NCBI GenBank assembly: GCA_002316005.1
Contig: DCIM01000038.1
Coordinates: 1 to 40,983 of the forward strand
Length of the DNA: 40,983 nt
From: Prevotellaceae bacterium UBA1726
GTDB taxonomy: Bacteria; Bacteroidota; Bacteroidia; Bacteroidales; Bacteroidaceae
Reading direction: 5' to 3'
Each line of letters begins with the position of its first letter. The first letter of the stretch is position 1. This document shows, one piece after another, positions 32,796-40,571 of this stretch. The position numbers were made by a program, and so were the translations under genes. The notes beneath the pieces were generated by a model. The model was not told the origin of the DNA. It did no database searches and saw only the letters and a program-made list of their open reading frames with translations.

Positions 32796-32874
32796 CTTTT
32801 TCAAATTAATAAGTTACAACAATCAACCAAGGGAGAAATCCCAACATCAATCAATTTAAACCGCTAAAAGAATC

Positions 32875-32918
32875 AAAAGGCTGGTCCCTCGCTCAGGGCC
32901 AGCCCTTTTGTTTTTTTA
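32875..32918. terminator. Intrinsic terminator shared by converging genes
   Basis: CAAAAGGCTGG...CCCT pairs with AGGG...CCAGCCCTTTTG (one bulge on each side), followed by T7 in the plus direction. The stop codon of the minus-strand CPBP gene (32916-32918) overlaps the T run, so it could stop transcription from both sides. Confidence 0.8.
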
Positions 32919-33698
32919 TAAACTCTTGATAATCTTGTAGAAGGCAGGGATGCCTAATGCAATTGATGCTGCAAGCGAGGCGTAGAGTAGGGTGGCATTA
33001 CCGCCGAACATTTCAAGTAGTGTGGCATCCTGGTCAATGCCTAAGGTGAGGCTTAGGACCACTGCTGTAGTGTTGTTCACCAAGTGGAACACCACTCCCG
33101 GTACAATGCTGTTGGTGCGGTAGAAAAGCCAACCAAGAAACAATCCTATTGTAAACGCATGAATACCCTGCGCAAGGTTTCCATGGAACAAGGCAAAGAG
33201 TAGTGCCGATGTGGCAATCGCCACCCAACGACGCTCCTTGCCAAACCATTGCAGCAGCCTACGAAGAATACCGCCACGGAAGACAACCTCCTCTGCTATA
33301 GGTACAATGACACTCACACAGAAATATCCTAATGGCGTAGAGAGAATCTTTTCAAAAATCTCCTCATATTCCTTTGGCATGTCTATGCCTGCCGTTTCTA
33401 TTGCCATAGTACTTGGCACAAGGGTGCAGAGGGTGAAGAAACCAATCCACAGCAACAGCGTCAACGGTTTCTCGCTGAAGCCCTTCAGTCCAATCCTTGC
33501 CCAACGGAGGGCAAAGAACAGACCTATTGTCAGCAAAGCACTTGCTGTCTGTCCAATGATGAATGCAGTAGTATTATCTTTTGGCAGAAGCGCATTGCAC
33601 ACCGCCACCACCATCACCTGCACCACCAAAAAAGTGATGATGTACAACAGCACATCACACCCTGCTATTATCCCTTTCTTCGTATTTGCCTTCATCAT
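32916..33698 (-). CDS. CPBP-family intramembrane metalloprotease
   Basis: A 260-aa multi-pass membrane protein of the CAAX-protease/bacteriocin-processing (CPBP, Abi) family. Predicted TM segments include LLYIITFLVVQVMVVAV, FIIGQTASALLTIGLFFAL, LLLWIGFFTLC and several C-terminal helices. Motif 1 is PIAEEVVFRGGILRRL with E136, E137 and R141. Motif 2 has LLFALFHGNLAQGIHAF and motif 3 VFHLVNNTTAV, giving the expected glutamate/histidine metal site. The substrate is unknown. It lies 66 nt downstream of the ribF part of the ATPase-ribF frame in the same direction, so it may belong to that transcript. Start: either of two consecutive ATGs. Confidence 0.88.
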   Translation of the reverse strand: MMKANTKKGIIAGCDVLLYIITFLVVQVMVVAVCNALLPKDNTTAFIIGQTASALLTIGLFFALRWARIGLKGFSEKPLTLLLWIGFFTLCTLVPSTMAIETAGIDMPKEYEEIFEKILSTPLGYFCVSVIVPIAEEVVFRGGILRRLLQWFGKERRWVAIATSALLFALFHGNLAQGIHAFTIGLFLGWLFYRTNSIVPGVVFHLVNNTTAVVLSLTLGIDQDATLLEMFGGNATLLYASLAASIALGIPAFYKIIKSL

Positions 33699-33764
33699 TT
33701 TTCCTTTATTCCTTTCCTTGCGTTAGCGCTCCTCCTCGCCTTGCGGGAGGCTTTTGACTCGCTA

Positions 33765-34655
33765 TCAAAATGCAGGGCGGAGGCTTTCTATTTCTTGTTT
33801 GTCTTTGGCCAACTGTTCCTTCAGTTCCTCAATCGAACCGAATCGTTTCTCATCGCGAATGCGGGCAATGAACTTCACCGTAATCTCTTTGTCGTAGATA
33901 TCTGCGTCAAAATCGAGTATGTTCACCTCCACAGTCTCCTTGAATTCTCCGTATGTAGGGCGGCAACCGATGTTCATCATACCTCTGAACTCCTCCTCGT
34001 AGCCTTCCACCTTTACTCTAACGGCATACACGCCACGCTTTGGGATGAACTGCTCTGCGTCAATGCTCATGTTCGCTGTAGGGAATCCAAGTTTCCTTCC
34101 TTCGCCGAAACCACGAACTACCACTCCTGGGAATCCGAACTCATAGCCAAGGCATTCGTTTGCCTGTGCCACTTCTCCTTCGGTGAGCAGTCGGCGAACA
34201 ACCGACGAACTGATGTTCTCGCCTTCGGCGTTCAGAGCATCGTTGCACACAACCTCCATGCCAATCTCCTTTCCATAGCGCACATAATCCTCAAAACTTT
34301 CCGCGCGATTATGCCCGAAACGGTTGTCGTAGCCGATGAGTAGGCGGTCGACATTATATTCTTCGTGCAGGAAGGTCATATATTCGCGTGCAGAGTATTT
34401 GGCCAGTTCTGGGGTGAAATCCATCGCTACCACACGATTGACGCCTGTCTGGCGAAGCAAATCGAGTTTGCGTGAGCAAGGGGTGAGCAACTTCGGGATG
34501 AAATCCTGCTGCAACACCTGACGTGGATGCTGACGGAAGGTTATCACTGCCGATTGCAGACCATGCTTCGCGGCATCGTCCTTCAGTCGGGCAATGACAT
34601 ATTGATGTCCTTTGTGAACACCGTCAAAGAATCCTATCGTTGCGGCATATCTCAT
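33765..34655 (-). CDS. ribF: Bifunctional riboflavin kinase/FAD synthetase (RibF part of the frame)
   Basis: Converts riboflavin to FMN and then FAD. Read from the internal ATG at 34655 it gives 296 aa, a normal length for RibF. The FAD synthetase nucleotidyltransferase domain has GFFDGVHKGHQYVI, TFRQHPRQVLQ, LIGYDNRFGHNRAES and ISSSVVRRLLTEGEV. The riboflavin kinase domain has GFGEGRKLGFPTANM, GVYAVRV, MMNIGCRPTYGE, VEVNILDFDADIYDKEITVKF and FGSIEELKEQL. It is listed separately because this ATG overlaps a possible upstream stop (ATGA) in the neighbouring frame, so it may be made as a free protein instead of, or in addition to, the fusion. Confidence 0.85.
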   Translation of the reverse strand: MRYAATIGFFDGVHKGHQYVIARLKDDAAKHGLQSAVITFRQHPRQVLQQDFIPKLLTPCSRKLDLLRQTGVNRVVAMDFTPELAKYSAREYMTFLHEEYNVDRLLIGYDNRFGHNRAESFEDYVRYGKEIGMEVVCNDALNAEGENISSSVVRRLLTEGEVAQANECLGYEFGFPGVVVRGFGEGRKLGFPTANMSIDAEQFIPKRGVYAVRVKVEGYEEEFRGMMNIGCRPTYGEFKETVEVNILDFDADIYDKEITVKFIARIRDEKRFGSIEELKEQLAKDKQEIESLRPAF

Positions 34656-37214
34656 CGGCGAACGGTTTTTTTTGATAAGTTTCCAACCCAGTCCAAGCCA
34701 CATCACTACCGATGTCTCGGCAAGAATCCTACACCATTCGCCAAGTGTCAGAGGAATGGTGCGGAACATCTCTCCACCGAAGGTTACGATGAGGAACTGT
34801 CCCAAGAGAATCATTACAAGCACCAAGAGGAATCCTCTGTTGCCTCGTCTGTGCTTAATAGTGTCCACCACGGCGATATGCTCTGCCCCAAGACCTTTCG
34901 CATTGAAGAGGTTCCAGAACTGCAACAGCACGAAGGTTGTGAAGAGTATTGTCAGTTCGTGAATGTCCACGAATTCATTCTGTTCGTATTTCCACAACAA
35001 CACGAGCATCATTGTGGCGAACATCATGCCCCAGAAACCAATCAAGCAGAACATCTTCTTCGAAATGATAAACTCGCTCTGTTTGCGTGGTGCCTTCTTC
35101 ATCACATCTATCGATGGAGGTAATGAGGCCAATGCCATTGCTGCAAAGGTGTCCATGATGAGGTTAACCCACAGAATCTGTGTCACCGTCAGTGGCATCT
35201 CCGTGCCAATGCATGCTCCGCCTATTACGAGAATCAATGCTGCCACATTCACCACAAGCTGGAAGAAGAGGAATCGTTGGATGTTCAGATAAAGCGAACG
35301 ACCCCACATCACAGCGTGGGCTATCGAACCGAAAGAGTCGTCGATAAGTGTCATGTCACTTGCTTGCTTTGCCACACTTGTGCCCGAACCTAACGACAAT
35401 CCCACATGGGCGTAGTTCAGGGCTGGGGCATCGTTTGTGCCATCACCTGTCACCGCCACAATGTTTCCGCGTTCCTGGAGCAACTGCACCAGTCGCTGTT
35501 TGTCTGTTGGGCGTGCGCGACTCATCACCTTTATCTTCTTTGCCACCTCTTTTGCTTCCTCGTCGCTCAGTGCCGAGAATTCAGCACCTGTAATGAAGCA
35601 CCCTTCCTCGTTCTTGTCTGTCACAAGATTTATCTGACGGGCAATCTCAAGTGCTGTGGCTGATGTGTCGCCAGTGACAATCTTTACCTCAATACCTGCG
35701 TCAACACATTCCTTCACTGCTCCCGGCACATCCTCGCGCACAGGATCGCTGATGGCGGCAATGGCTTGCATCTCTCCGTCAATGGCAAAGGCGAGTGTGC
35801 GCATCGCTTTCTGCTGATAGCCTAATAGCATCGCGTTGAGGCGTTCGGCTGTAGTATCATCAAGGTGGCACATGTCCATCACCACCTCTGGTGCACCTTT
35901 CACTATCACTGTCTCCTTACCATCAATGATGGCGGTTGTCGACATGTATTTCAGTTCGGTCGAGAATGGTTGTTGGGCGGTAATCTTATCGCCTCGGCGC
36001 AGTTCGTGGTAGTTCAGTCCTTCCTTCAGCACCCATCTGAGCAATGCTGCCTCGGTAGGATTTCCCACGCTCTCACCATCGTCCTCCACATGGGCTGTTG
36101 AGTTCAATGCTATGCAACGGGCAAGCATCTCCTTATCTCCACTGATAATCTCCATTGCACCCACCGTCATGCGGTTCTGTGTCAGCGTTCCGGTCTTGTC
36201 CGTACAAATGATGTTCACAGCCCCCATTGTTTCGCAGGCATGCAACTTACGCACAAGGTTGTTGCTCTTCAGCATACGACGCATATTAAGTGCAAGGGCG
36301 AGAGTGATAGCCATTGGCAAGCCTTCTGGCACAGCCATGACAATCAGTGTCACAGCAAGCATGAAGTTCTTAAGCACCAGCTGAATCCACGAGATGGTAT
36401 CCATCTGCCAACCTGCTGCGCTTGCTTCTACAATGAAGAAGGCAACACCTGCTACTGCTGAAAGAATGAAACCAAACCAACTGATCATTCGTCCGAGTCG
36501 GTCGAGTTGTATGTTCAGCGGAGTCTTCACATTTGTGTCTTCGGTCGATGTCTTTGCCACTTTTCCAATTTCTGTTTCATCGCCTACAGCAGTGACAACC
36601 ATCTCGCCTCGTCCGTTCATCACCATTGTCGAACGCAACACCATATCCATAGGATACGCTGCCTCGTTCATTTCTTCCTCCCCTAAGGGGGAGGTGTCGC
36701 CTAGCGACGGAGGGGCTTTTGTTGTCAGCGGCTCTCCCGTGAGGCTCGACTCGTCCACCTGCATGTTGATGCTACGGAAAAGGCGTCCGTCTGCAGGAAT
36801 CTCGTCGCCCACCTCAAGAAGAACGACATCGCCCACCACAACATCCTTGCGAGCTATCTCTTTCACCTTTCCGTTACGGCGCACTTTCACTGGCTGTTCC
36901 TCGCCCAAGGCGTTGAGGACATCGAATTTTTTTGCGGCGTCGCATTCAAAATAGAATCCAACGGTTGTTGCGAAGAATATCGCGATGAAGATACCGAGTG
37001 TCTCGAGGAAGTCATGCTGAACAAATGCCAGTACGAGCGAGATGACTGCTGCCACAAGAAGGATGCGGATCATCGGGTCCTCATATTTCTCAAGATACAA
37101 CTTCCATAGAGGTTTCTTAGCCGGAGGAGTGAGCACATTTGCTCCATTCACTTCGCGACTTCGCTTCACCTCTTCTGAAGTCAAACCTTTGTATGTTTCT
37201 TTGTGATTTTCCAT
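33765..37214 (-). CDS. Calcium-type P-type ATPase in frame with RibF (apparent fusion)
   Basis: One open frame of 1149 codons covers two proteins. Residues 1-853 are a type IIB-like cation (probably Ca2+) ATPase: DESSLTGEP (actuator), PEGLPMAI in TM4, phosphorylated D339 in CTDKTGTLTQN, MSRARPTDKQRLV and VTGDGTNDAPAL. Ten TM helices are likely. Residues 854-1149 are a complete RibF (see the separate entry). The junction is an A8 tract (34666-34673), after which the frame passes through the ribF ATG. With one A fewer, the ATPase would end KLIKKTVRR at a TGA overlapping that ATG. Residues about 165-181 are a palindromic repeat insertion. The promoter is at 37267-37298. It may be a real fusion, slippage-controlled expression or an assembly indel. 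Confidence 0.85.
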   Translation of the reverse strand: MENHKETYKGLTSEEVKRSREVNGANVLTPPAKKPLWKLYLEKYEDPMIRILLVAAVISLVLAFVQHDFLETLGIFIAIFFATTVGFYFECDAAKKFDVLNALGEEQPVKVRRNGKVKEIARKDVVVGDVVLLEVGDEIPADGRLFRSINMQVDESSLTGEPLTTKAPPSLGDTSPLGEEEMNEAAYPMDMVLRSTMVMNGRGEMVVTAVGDETEIGKVAKTSTEDTNVKTPLNIQLDRLGRMISWFGFILSAVAGVAFFIVEASAAGWQMDTISWIQLVLKNFMLAVTLIVMAVPEGLPMAITLALALNMRRMLKSNNLVRKLHACETMGAVNIICTDKTGTLTQNRMTVGAMEIISGDKEMLARCIALNSTAHVEDDGESVGNPTEAALLRWVLKEGLNYHELRRGDKITAQQPFSTELKYMSTTAIIDGKETVIVKGAPEVVMDMCHLDDTTAERLNAMLLGYQQKAMRTLAFAIDGEMQAIAAISDPVREDVPGAVKECVDAGIEVKIVTGDTSATALEIARQINLVTDKNEEGCFITGAEFSALSDEEAKEVAKKIKVMSRARPTDKQRLVQLLQERGNIVAVTGDGTNDAPALNYAHVGLSLGSGTSVAKQASDMTLIDDSFGSIAHAVMWGRSLYLNIQRFLFFQLVVNVAALILVIGGACIGTEMPLTVTQILWVNLIMDTFAAMALASLPPSIDVMKKAPRKQSEFIISKKMFCLIGFWGMMFATMMLVLLWKYEQNEFVDIHELTILFTTFVLLQFWNLFNAKGLGAEHIAVVDTIKHRRGNRGFLLVLVMILLGQFLIVTFGGEMFRTIPLTLGEWCRILAETSVVMWLGLGWKLIKKNRSPMRYAATIGFFDGVHKGHQYVIARLKDDAAKHGLQSAVITFRQHPRQVLQQDFIPKLLTPCSRKLDLLRQTGVNRVVAMDFTPELAKYSAREYMTFLHEEYNVDRLLIGYDNRFGHNRAESFEDYVRYGKEIGMEVVCNDALNAEGENISSSVVRRLLTEGEVAQANECLGYEFGFPGVVVRGFGEGRKLGFPTANMSIDAEQFIPKRGVYAVRVKVEGYEEEFRGMMNIGCRPTYGEFKETVEVNILDFDADIYDKEITVKFIARIRDEKRFGSIEELKEQLAKDKQEIESLRPAF
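34652..34673 (-). promoter_or_regulatory. A8 slippery tract and ATGA overlap at the ATPase-ribF junction
   Basis: Minus strand: eight A residues (34673-34666), then CCGTTCGCCG and ATGA (34655-34652). The reading used gives AAA AAA AAC. Removing one A gives a TGA that overlaps the ribF ATG. Removing none fuses the genes. Confidence 0.7.
36673..36719. repeat. C/G-rich palindromic repeat inside the P-type ATPase coding region
   Basis: CCTCCCC-TAA-GGGGGAGG (36676-36694), followed by CGCC-TAG-CGACGG, resembles spacer repeats at 4541, 18061 and 37447. Here it is translated as APPSLGDTSPLGEEE within the actuator-domain loop after DESSLTGEP, keeping the frame. Confidence 0.7.
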
Positions 37215-37266
37215 ATTTATTGTGATAAACGGTGGTCTTCACCGTTGCTGCATCATTTTGATGATG

Positions 37267-37298
37267 CAAAGATACGCAATAATCGTGGTTATACCAAA
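37267..37298 (-). promoter_or_regulatory. Promoter of the P-type ATPase-ribF unit
   Basis: Minus-strand TTTG (37298-37295), a 20-nt spacer, then TATCTTTG (37274-37267), 53 nt upstream of the start codon. Confidence 0.7.
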
Positions 37299-37446
37299 CT
37301 GCAAACACTGATTTAACACCTTTTCATTAAAACTGCGACCTTTGTATCGCAGAAACCTCTATGCGTCTCGTTATCATCGTTGATGATAAACTGCTGATTA
37401 ATTCTTGACAAATCATTGTTGAACGGTTGCCGGGGTGAAGGCTTTG

Positions 37447-37487
37447 CTCCCCCTCGCCTTGTGGGAGAGGGGATGGGGGTGAGGCAC
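37447..37487. repeat. C/G-rich spacer repeat
   Basis: CTCCCCCTCGCCTTGTGGGAG is a stem-loop followed by a G-rich tail. It is the same kind of repeat as those near 4541, 18061 and, shorter, 33728. It lies in the gene-poor stretch 37299-38594. Between here and 38050 I see no convincing gene; 37715-37815 has GC-rich short palindromes (CCCCGAGCGGGGCGCTCGG) in a region that otherwise looks like decayed spacer. Confidence 0.5.
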
Positions 37488-38053
37488 CTGATAATCAACG
37501 TGTTACAAAAGCGTTGATTTGACAGTCATTCTGCATTGATTTTAGCGCTTCATTTCAATTTGGAATTCCGGTCATTTCAGCGGTTTTAGAATCTCGTTCT
37601 GCAGTAACGCGAATCAGAAACATATTTTGAACACGAATCACACGAATCTTCTTTGTGAAAATTTCAAACACTCACCTTGTTGACCACCTTCCCCGTTCGC
37701 CTTTGGTATTCAACTCCCGTGCCCCGAGCGGGGCGCTCGGCTCTGCCGCTTTCATAGCGCCAGCGGAGAAAGAAAGGGAAGCATCGTTGGCGATGCGGGG
37801 AAAGGGGAGATTTCACATCGCTCTCTATTATAGTTATGTCATCTTGTGCGAAAAATGAAATGTCAAAATGTGTCATTGTGTGTCATATTTCGCTCTAAGA
37901 GCCTGTAACCGAGAGAGATAAAAATAGATTTTTTTTGTGGCATGTTATTGGATTATGCTCAGGCCAGAAGTTACATCTCATTTCTTCTTGCGTCATGCAG
38001 TGCAGATTAGCAGAACATGCCAACATAGCCTGCCGGTCAGTGAGGGCAAACTT

Positions 38054-38119
38054 ATTGTCATTTGTAATTGTCATCGCACGACGACAACAAAAACACCAAT
38101 GACAATTACAAATGACAAT
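38054..38119. repeat. Inverted pair of 21-bp repeats
   Basis: A 21-bp sequence (ATTGTCAT, then TTGTA, then ATTGTCAT) at 38054-38074 is present as its exact reverse complement at 38099-38119, around a 24-nt centre. Each 21-mer is itself a direct repeat with 13-bp period. A third copy lies at 38228-38248. Confidence 0.85.
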
Positions 38120-38227
38120 AAAATGGACACACACACTACCGAGAATACCGCTATTTATTATTATATAATTATAATTATATATATAAATAGAATTTCATGT
38201 TCAGCCTCTGATGCACGCCCAGAATTA

Positions 38228-38248
38228 ATTGTCATTTGTAATTGTCAT
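38228..38248. repeat. Third copy of the 21-bp repeat
   Basis: Same 21-bp sequence and orientation as 38054-38074. Between the second and third copies (38150-38195) lies a long A/T-only stretch bounded by CTATTTAT and ATAAATAG. No ORF here looks real. Confidence 0.85.
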
Positions 38249-38451
38249 CGATAAACTGTGTCTTTTCCTGAATATAGTTGATAATTTTATGGTTTATAAA
38301 ACTGATTTACTTGACGCTTTTCCTAAGAAACACACAGTTTTTCCTGTATTTTGTTTGCTTTTTACTCGTATTTTTTTTGCCTTGCGCACTGTCATGGGAG
38401 TGTTTTTTCCAATGCTAAGGTCATAGTTTAACACCTTTTTTTAATAAATAA

Positions 38452-38483
38452 TTTGGTTTGTTCGGTTTTTCTTTGTACTTTTG
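38452..38483 (+). promoter_or_regulatory. Promoter upstream of the tRNA gene
   Basis: TTTG (38452-38455), a 20-nt spacer, then TACTTTTG (38476-38483), about 110 nt upstream of the tRNA. A longer precursor with a 5' leader is implied; no other gene is seen in that leader. Confidence 0.6.
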
Positions 38484-38594
38484 CAGTCGCAAAGCGCGAA
38501 AGTGTACCTTGTGACTGGACTTGCTTCTGCGAGTCCCGAATCACTCGGAAAAGCCGATTTTAGTAAACTTAATCGTCTCTACACTCGTTCTTTT

Positions 38595-38668
38595 GGACTT
38601 GTAGCTCAGTTGGTTAGAGCAACAGACTCATAATCTGGAGGTCCTTGGTTCAAGCCCAAGCTGGTCCA
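38595..38668 (+). tRNA. tRNA with CAT anticodon (Met likely)
   Basis: A 74-nt cloverleaf. The D arm is GCTCAGTTGGTTAGAGC, the anticodon loop CTCATAA (anticodon CAT), and the T arm CTTGG-TTCAAGC-CCAAG. The acceptor stem pairs GGACTTG with CTGGTCC, with one T-T mismatch. The outermost anticodon-stem pair is A-G. CCA is not fully encoded. CAT tRNAs can be elongator Met or lysidine-modified Ile; elongator Met is favoured on general appearance only. Confidence 0.88.
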
Positions 38669-38683
38669 CAAACAATCACATTT

Positions 38684-38729
38684 AACCCCTTGATTTCTAA
38701 TTGTTTAAGAAATCGGGGGTATTTTTTTT
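38684..38729 (+). terminator. Intrinsic terminator after the tRNA
   Basis: ACCCC..GATTTCT pairs with AGAAATC.GGGGT around loop AATTGTTTA, followed by T8. Directly after it comes GTCAACCGTTTGTCAACG, a short direct repeat of GTCAAC. Confidence 0.8.
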
Positions 38730-38783
38730 GTCAACCGTTTGTCAACGAAACGATTTATACTTAATTAACTATTAACTAAAAAT

Positions 38784-39815
38784 ATGAGTGCAAAAGAAGA
38801 GTTTTTTACGTTAATATCTACCTCTTTTAGTAGTGACGAGGTGGATGAGGTTAGAAAAGCTACAGACAAGTTGGAGGCAGAATTAAGGAGTTCCCTCAGC
38901 ATACCTGATGAATTGGCACCAACAATAAAAGCTCTATATTTTGATTTATGCTCGCTATTTTATCGCACTGCAAAAGGCTTTGATAATTTTTTTGTAAATC
39001 TCCAGAATAGGCAATTGCCAAATCTGTATACACGACATGTCTTAATTGAAGAAGATGAGGAGGATGCTAGAAAGGCGAGATTTTACACTGTAGTTCTTGA
39101 TAAGATTCAAACTTTTATAAACTCACGTTCATTGTTGAAGGACAGTTCACTTAACCGATCTTTGTGTATGTCTTTGACCAATGCAGTTGCTCCTGAGATG
39201 TATGCTCAATCTTCATCAGAGAAACGTTTGGCCTATTGTGAGAATTTGAAACAGATGGCAATCGTTGCCCAAGCAATTAAGGAAGGGAAAAGTATTACTC
39301 GAATAACTTTTGATATTAATAATCAACCTACAGTCTCAATCAAAGATCCTTCAGCAATTAACAATCTCTGGGATGATTATATAATATATACATCATACCG
39401 ACAGCATAGAATAATAGATTTGGATACTGAAATCGAAAGACTTCAAAGTCAAGTTGACTATTCAATGAAAAGAATCGCGTTACGAATATGTATGATCTTC
39501 GTAAGATTTGGCATTTTGACGACAACAACAACGTCCATCAAACATATACTCAAAAATGAAAACGGGCAATACATCTCGTTAAGCCAAGAAACAATGTATA
39601 TTGTTTATCTTTTAATAAAAGAATTAGGGCTAAAATTTGTTATAAGAGATGGTGAACAAGGGATTAACTATCCTGTCGGTAATACGAAGGAAGAATCAGA
39701 TAAAGTAAAGAATCTGTTAAGAGCTGGCAAGAAACCAATTAACGACAATTTCACTTATGCGGATATTGACGATTCATATATGGGCTGTATAATAGGAATG
39801 AGGAGAACAATGTAA
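38784..39815 (+). CDS. Uncharacterised 343-aa protein downstream of the tRNA
   Basis: I do not recognise this protein. It has no signal peptide, clear TM segment or catalytic motif. Residues 1-70 are helical and acidic (SSDEVDEVRKATDKLEAEL). The middle is mostly helical with an RTxKGFDNFF segment. Residues about 165-190 form a beta-like patch (SITRITFDINNQPTVSIKD). A coiled-coil-like segment follows (DLDTEIERLQSQVDYSMKRIAL). The C-terminal third has TSIKHILKNENGQYISLSQETMYIVYLLIKELGL. AT-rich codon use differs from the housekeeping genes and fits accessory DNA. The start follows an A-rich leader, with an ATG 55 nt past the tRNA terminator. Confidence 0.75.
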   Translation: MSAKEEFFTLISTSFSSDEVDEVRKATDKLEAELRSSLSIPDELAPTIKALYFDLCSLFYRTAKGFDNFFVNLQNRQLPNLYTRHVLIEEDEEDARKARFYTVVLDKIQTFINSRSLLKDSSLNRSLCMSLTNAVAPEMYAQSSSEKRLAYCENLKQMAIVAQAIKEGKSITRITFDINNQPTVSIKDPSAINNLWDDYIIYTSYRQHRIIDLDTEIERLQSQVDYSMKRIALRICMIFVRFGILTTTTTSIKHILKNENGQYISLSQETMYIVYLLIKELGLKFVIRDGEQGINYPVGNTKEESDKVKNLLRAGKKPINDNFTYADIDDSYMGCIIGMRRTM

Positions 39816-39824
39816 GACATTACA

Positions 39825-40146
39825 TTACGCAATATCCTCTTCCTCAAGTATCAAATCAAGCCCTGCCTCATTCTCCATAGGCTGCAGCAGTTCATCAAGT
39901 TCGTCTTTCAAATCTGCAGATCTTAACCGGCTTTCCTAACTCTTGCGCATAGTCGATGGTAAATTTGGTCCCGCGACTTTCTCCATCCCAGAACACTATC
40001 AAAGCATCAGCAACCTCCGCCATTTCAGTATTTCTTATTGGACCAGCCCCTCTGCCATACCTATCCCAGTCAGCCTTATGTATCTCTAATGCCAGGTTAT
40101 TCTCTAAAGCTAATTTACTTCTGTTTTTTTCACATATTCGCCAATT
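39825..40146 (-). pseudogene. Broken SLOG-family (DUF2493/cpYpsA-like) gene
   Basis: The minus strand encodes the typical C-terminal half of a DUF2493 protein: ADWDRYGRGAGPIRNTEM, then VADALIVFWDGESRGTKF and TIDYAQELGKPVKI. It then hits TGA at 39897-39895. One nucleotide frame away, the sequence continues as ADLKDELDELLQPMENEAG and ends DLILEEEDIA at TAA 39827-39825, so a single-base frameshift near 39912-39925 is likely. No start codon or N-terminal Rossmann strand is found upstream (40147-40240), so the 5' part is also missing. SLOG proteins are nucleotide-sensing folds common in mobile and defence-related DNA. No function is expected from this remnant. Confidence 0.7.
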
Positions 40147-40243
40147 TGATAGAAATAAAAATCTGTGAGAATGGTGTTTTAACTTTATTTAAACATACAC
40201 ACCCGTACACATACACACGAACACCCTCCACCTAAAAACGGCT

Positions 40244-40267
40244 TAACCCCTTATAAATAAGGGGTTA
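40244..40267. repeat. Perfect 11-bp palindrome
   Basis: TAACCCCTTAT-AA-ATAAGGGGTTA. The two-base centre makes it better as a DNA-level operator or as part of a terminator for minus-strand transcription than as an RNA hairpin with a normal loop. It follows a CA-rich stretch (40190-40225). Confidence 0.6.
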
Positions 40268-40269
40268 TT

Positions 40270-40504
40270 CCATACAAATCTAAGCAACTTGAACGGCACT
40301 GACATTGAGCCGTATCATGCCTTCAGAGGAATAGCTCCAACCGATAGTAGCAGAACGGCGAAGAGCTTAGTTCAATGACGCTACTGTCGAAGACCTGAAC
40401 TATACACCAAACCTGACTGTACTTAAGCTACGACTTGGAGAGGGTATGGGGAATGGTAGAGCAACCAACTGGCGGTTTTATGCTGGTTGGTTCTCTTTTT
40501 TTTT
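40270..40504 (+). ncRNA. Candidate structured RNA ending in a terminator
   Basis: There is no reading frame of note, but several helices are possible. These include ACGGC...GCCGT (about 40295-40315) and GATAGTAGC with GCTACTGTC enclosing about 25 nt. TTGAAC and CTAAGC both match GCTTAGTTCAA, giving alternative or pseudoknot pairings. A strong terminator closes the region (GAG.AACCAAC with GTTGGTTCTC and T9). No known RNA family is recognised. A long 5' UTR or decayed coding DNA are alternatives. Confidence 0.35.
40459..40504 (+). terminator. Intrinsic terminator
   Basis: GAG-C-AACCAAC pairs with GTTGGTT-CTC, followed by T9. It lies upstream of, not after, the small membrane protein gene, so it ends a transcript begun before 40459. 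Confidence 0.8.
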
Positions 40505-40571
40505 CGACCTTCTGTTATCGTCTCACTTCCTTATATGTGAAACTATATTAACAAACAAAATAATTAACAAA

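Noticed and set aside
37655..37858. 67-codon frame in the gene-poor stretch
   Set aside because: It covers GC-rich palindromic spacer sequence and has no ribosome-binding context or domain.
38150..38195. A/T-only tract as a replication origin
   Set aside because: No DnaA boxes or replication genes are nearby. An AT-rich tract alone is not enough.
40446..40571. Longer start for the 52-aa membrane protein
   Set aside because: The extension translates the terminator hairpin and its T tract.
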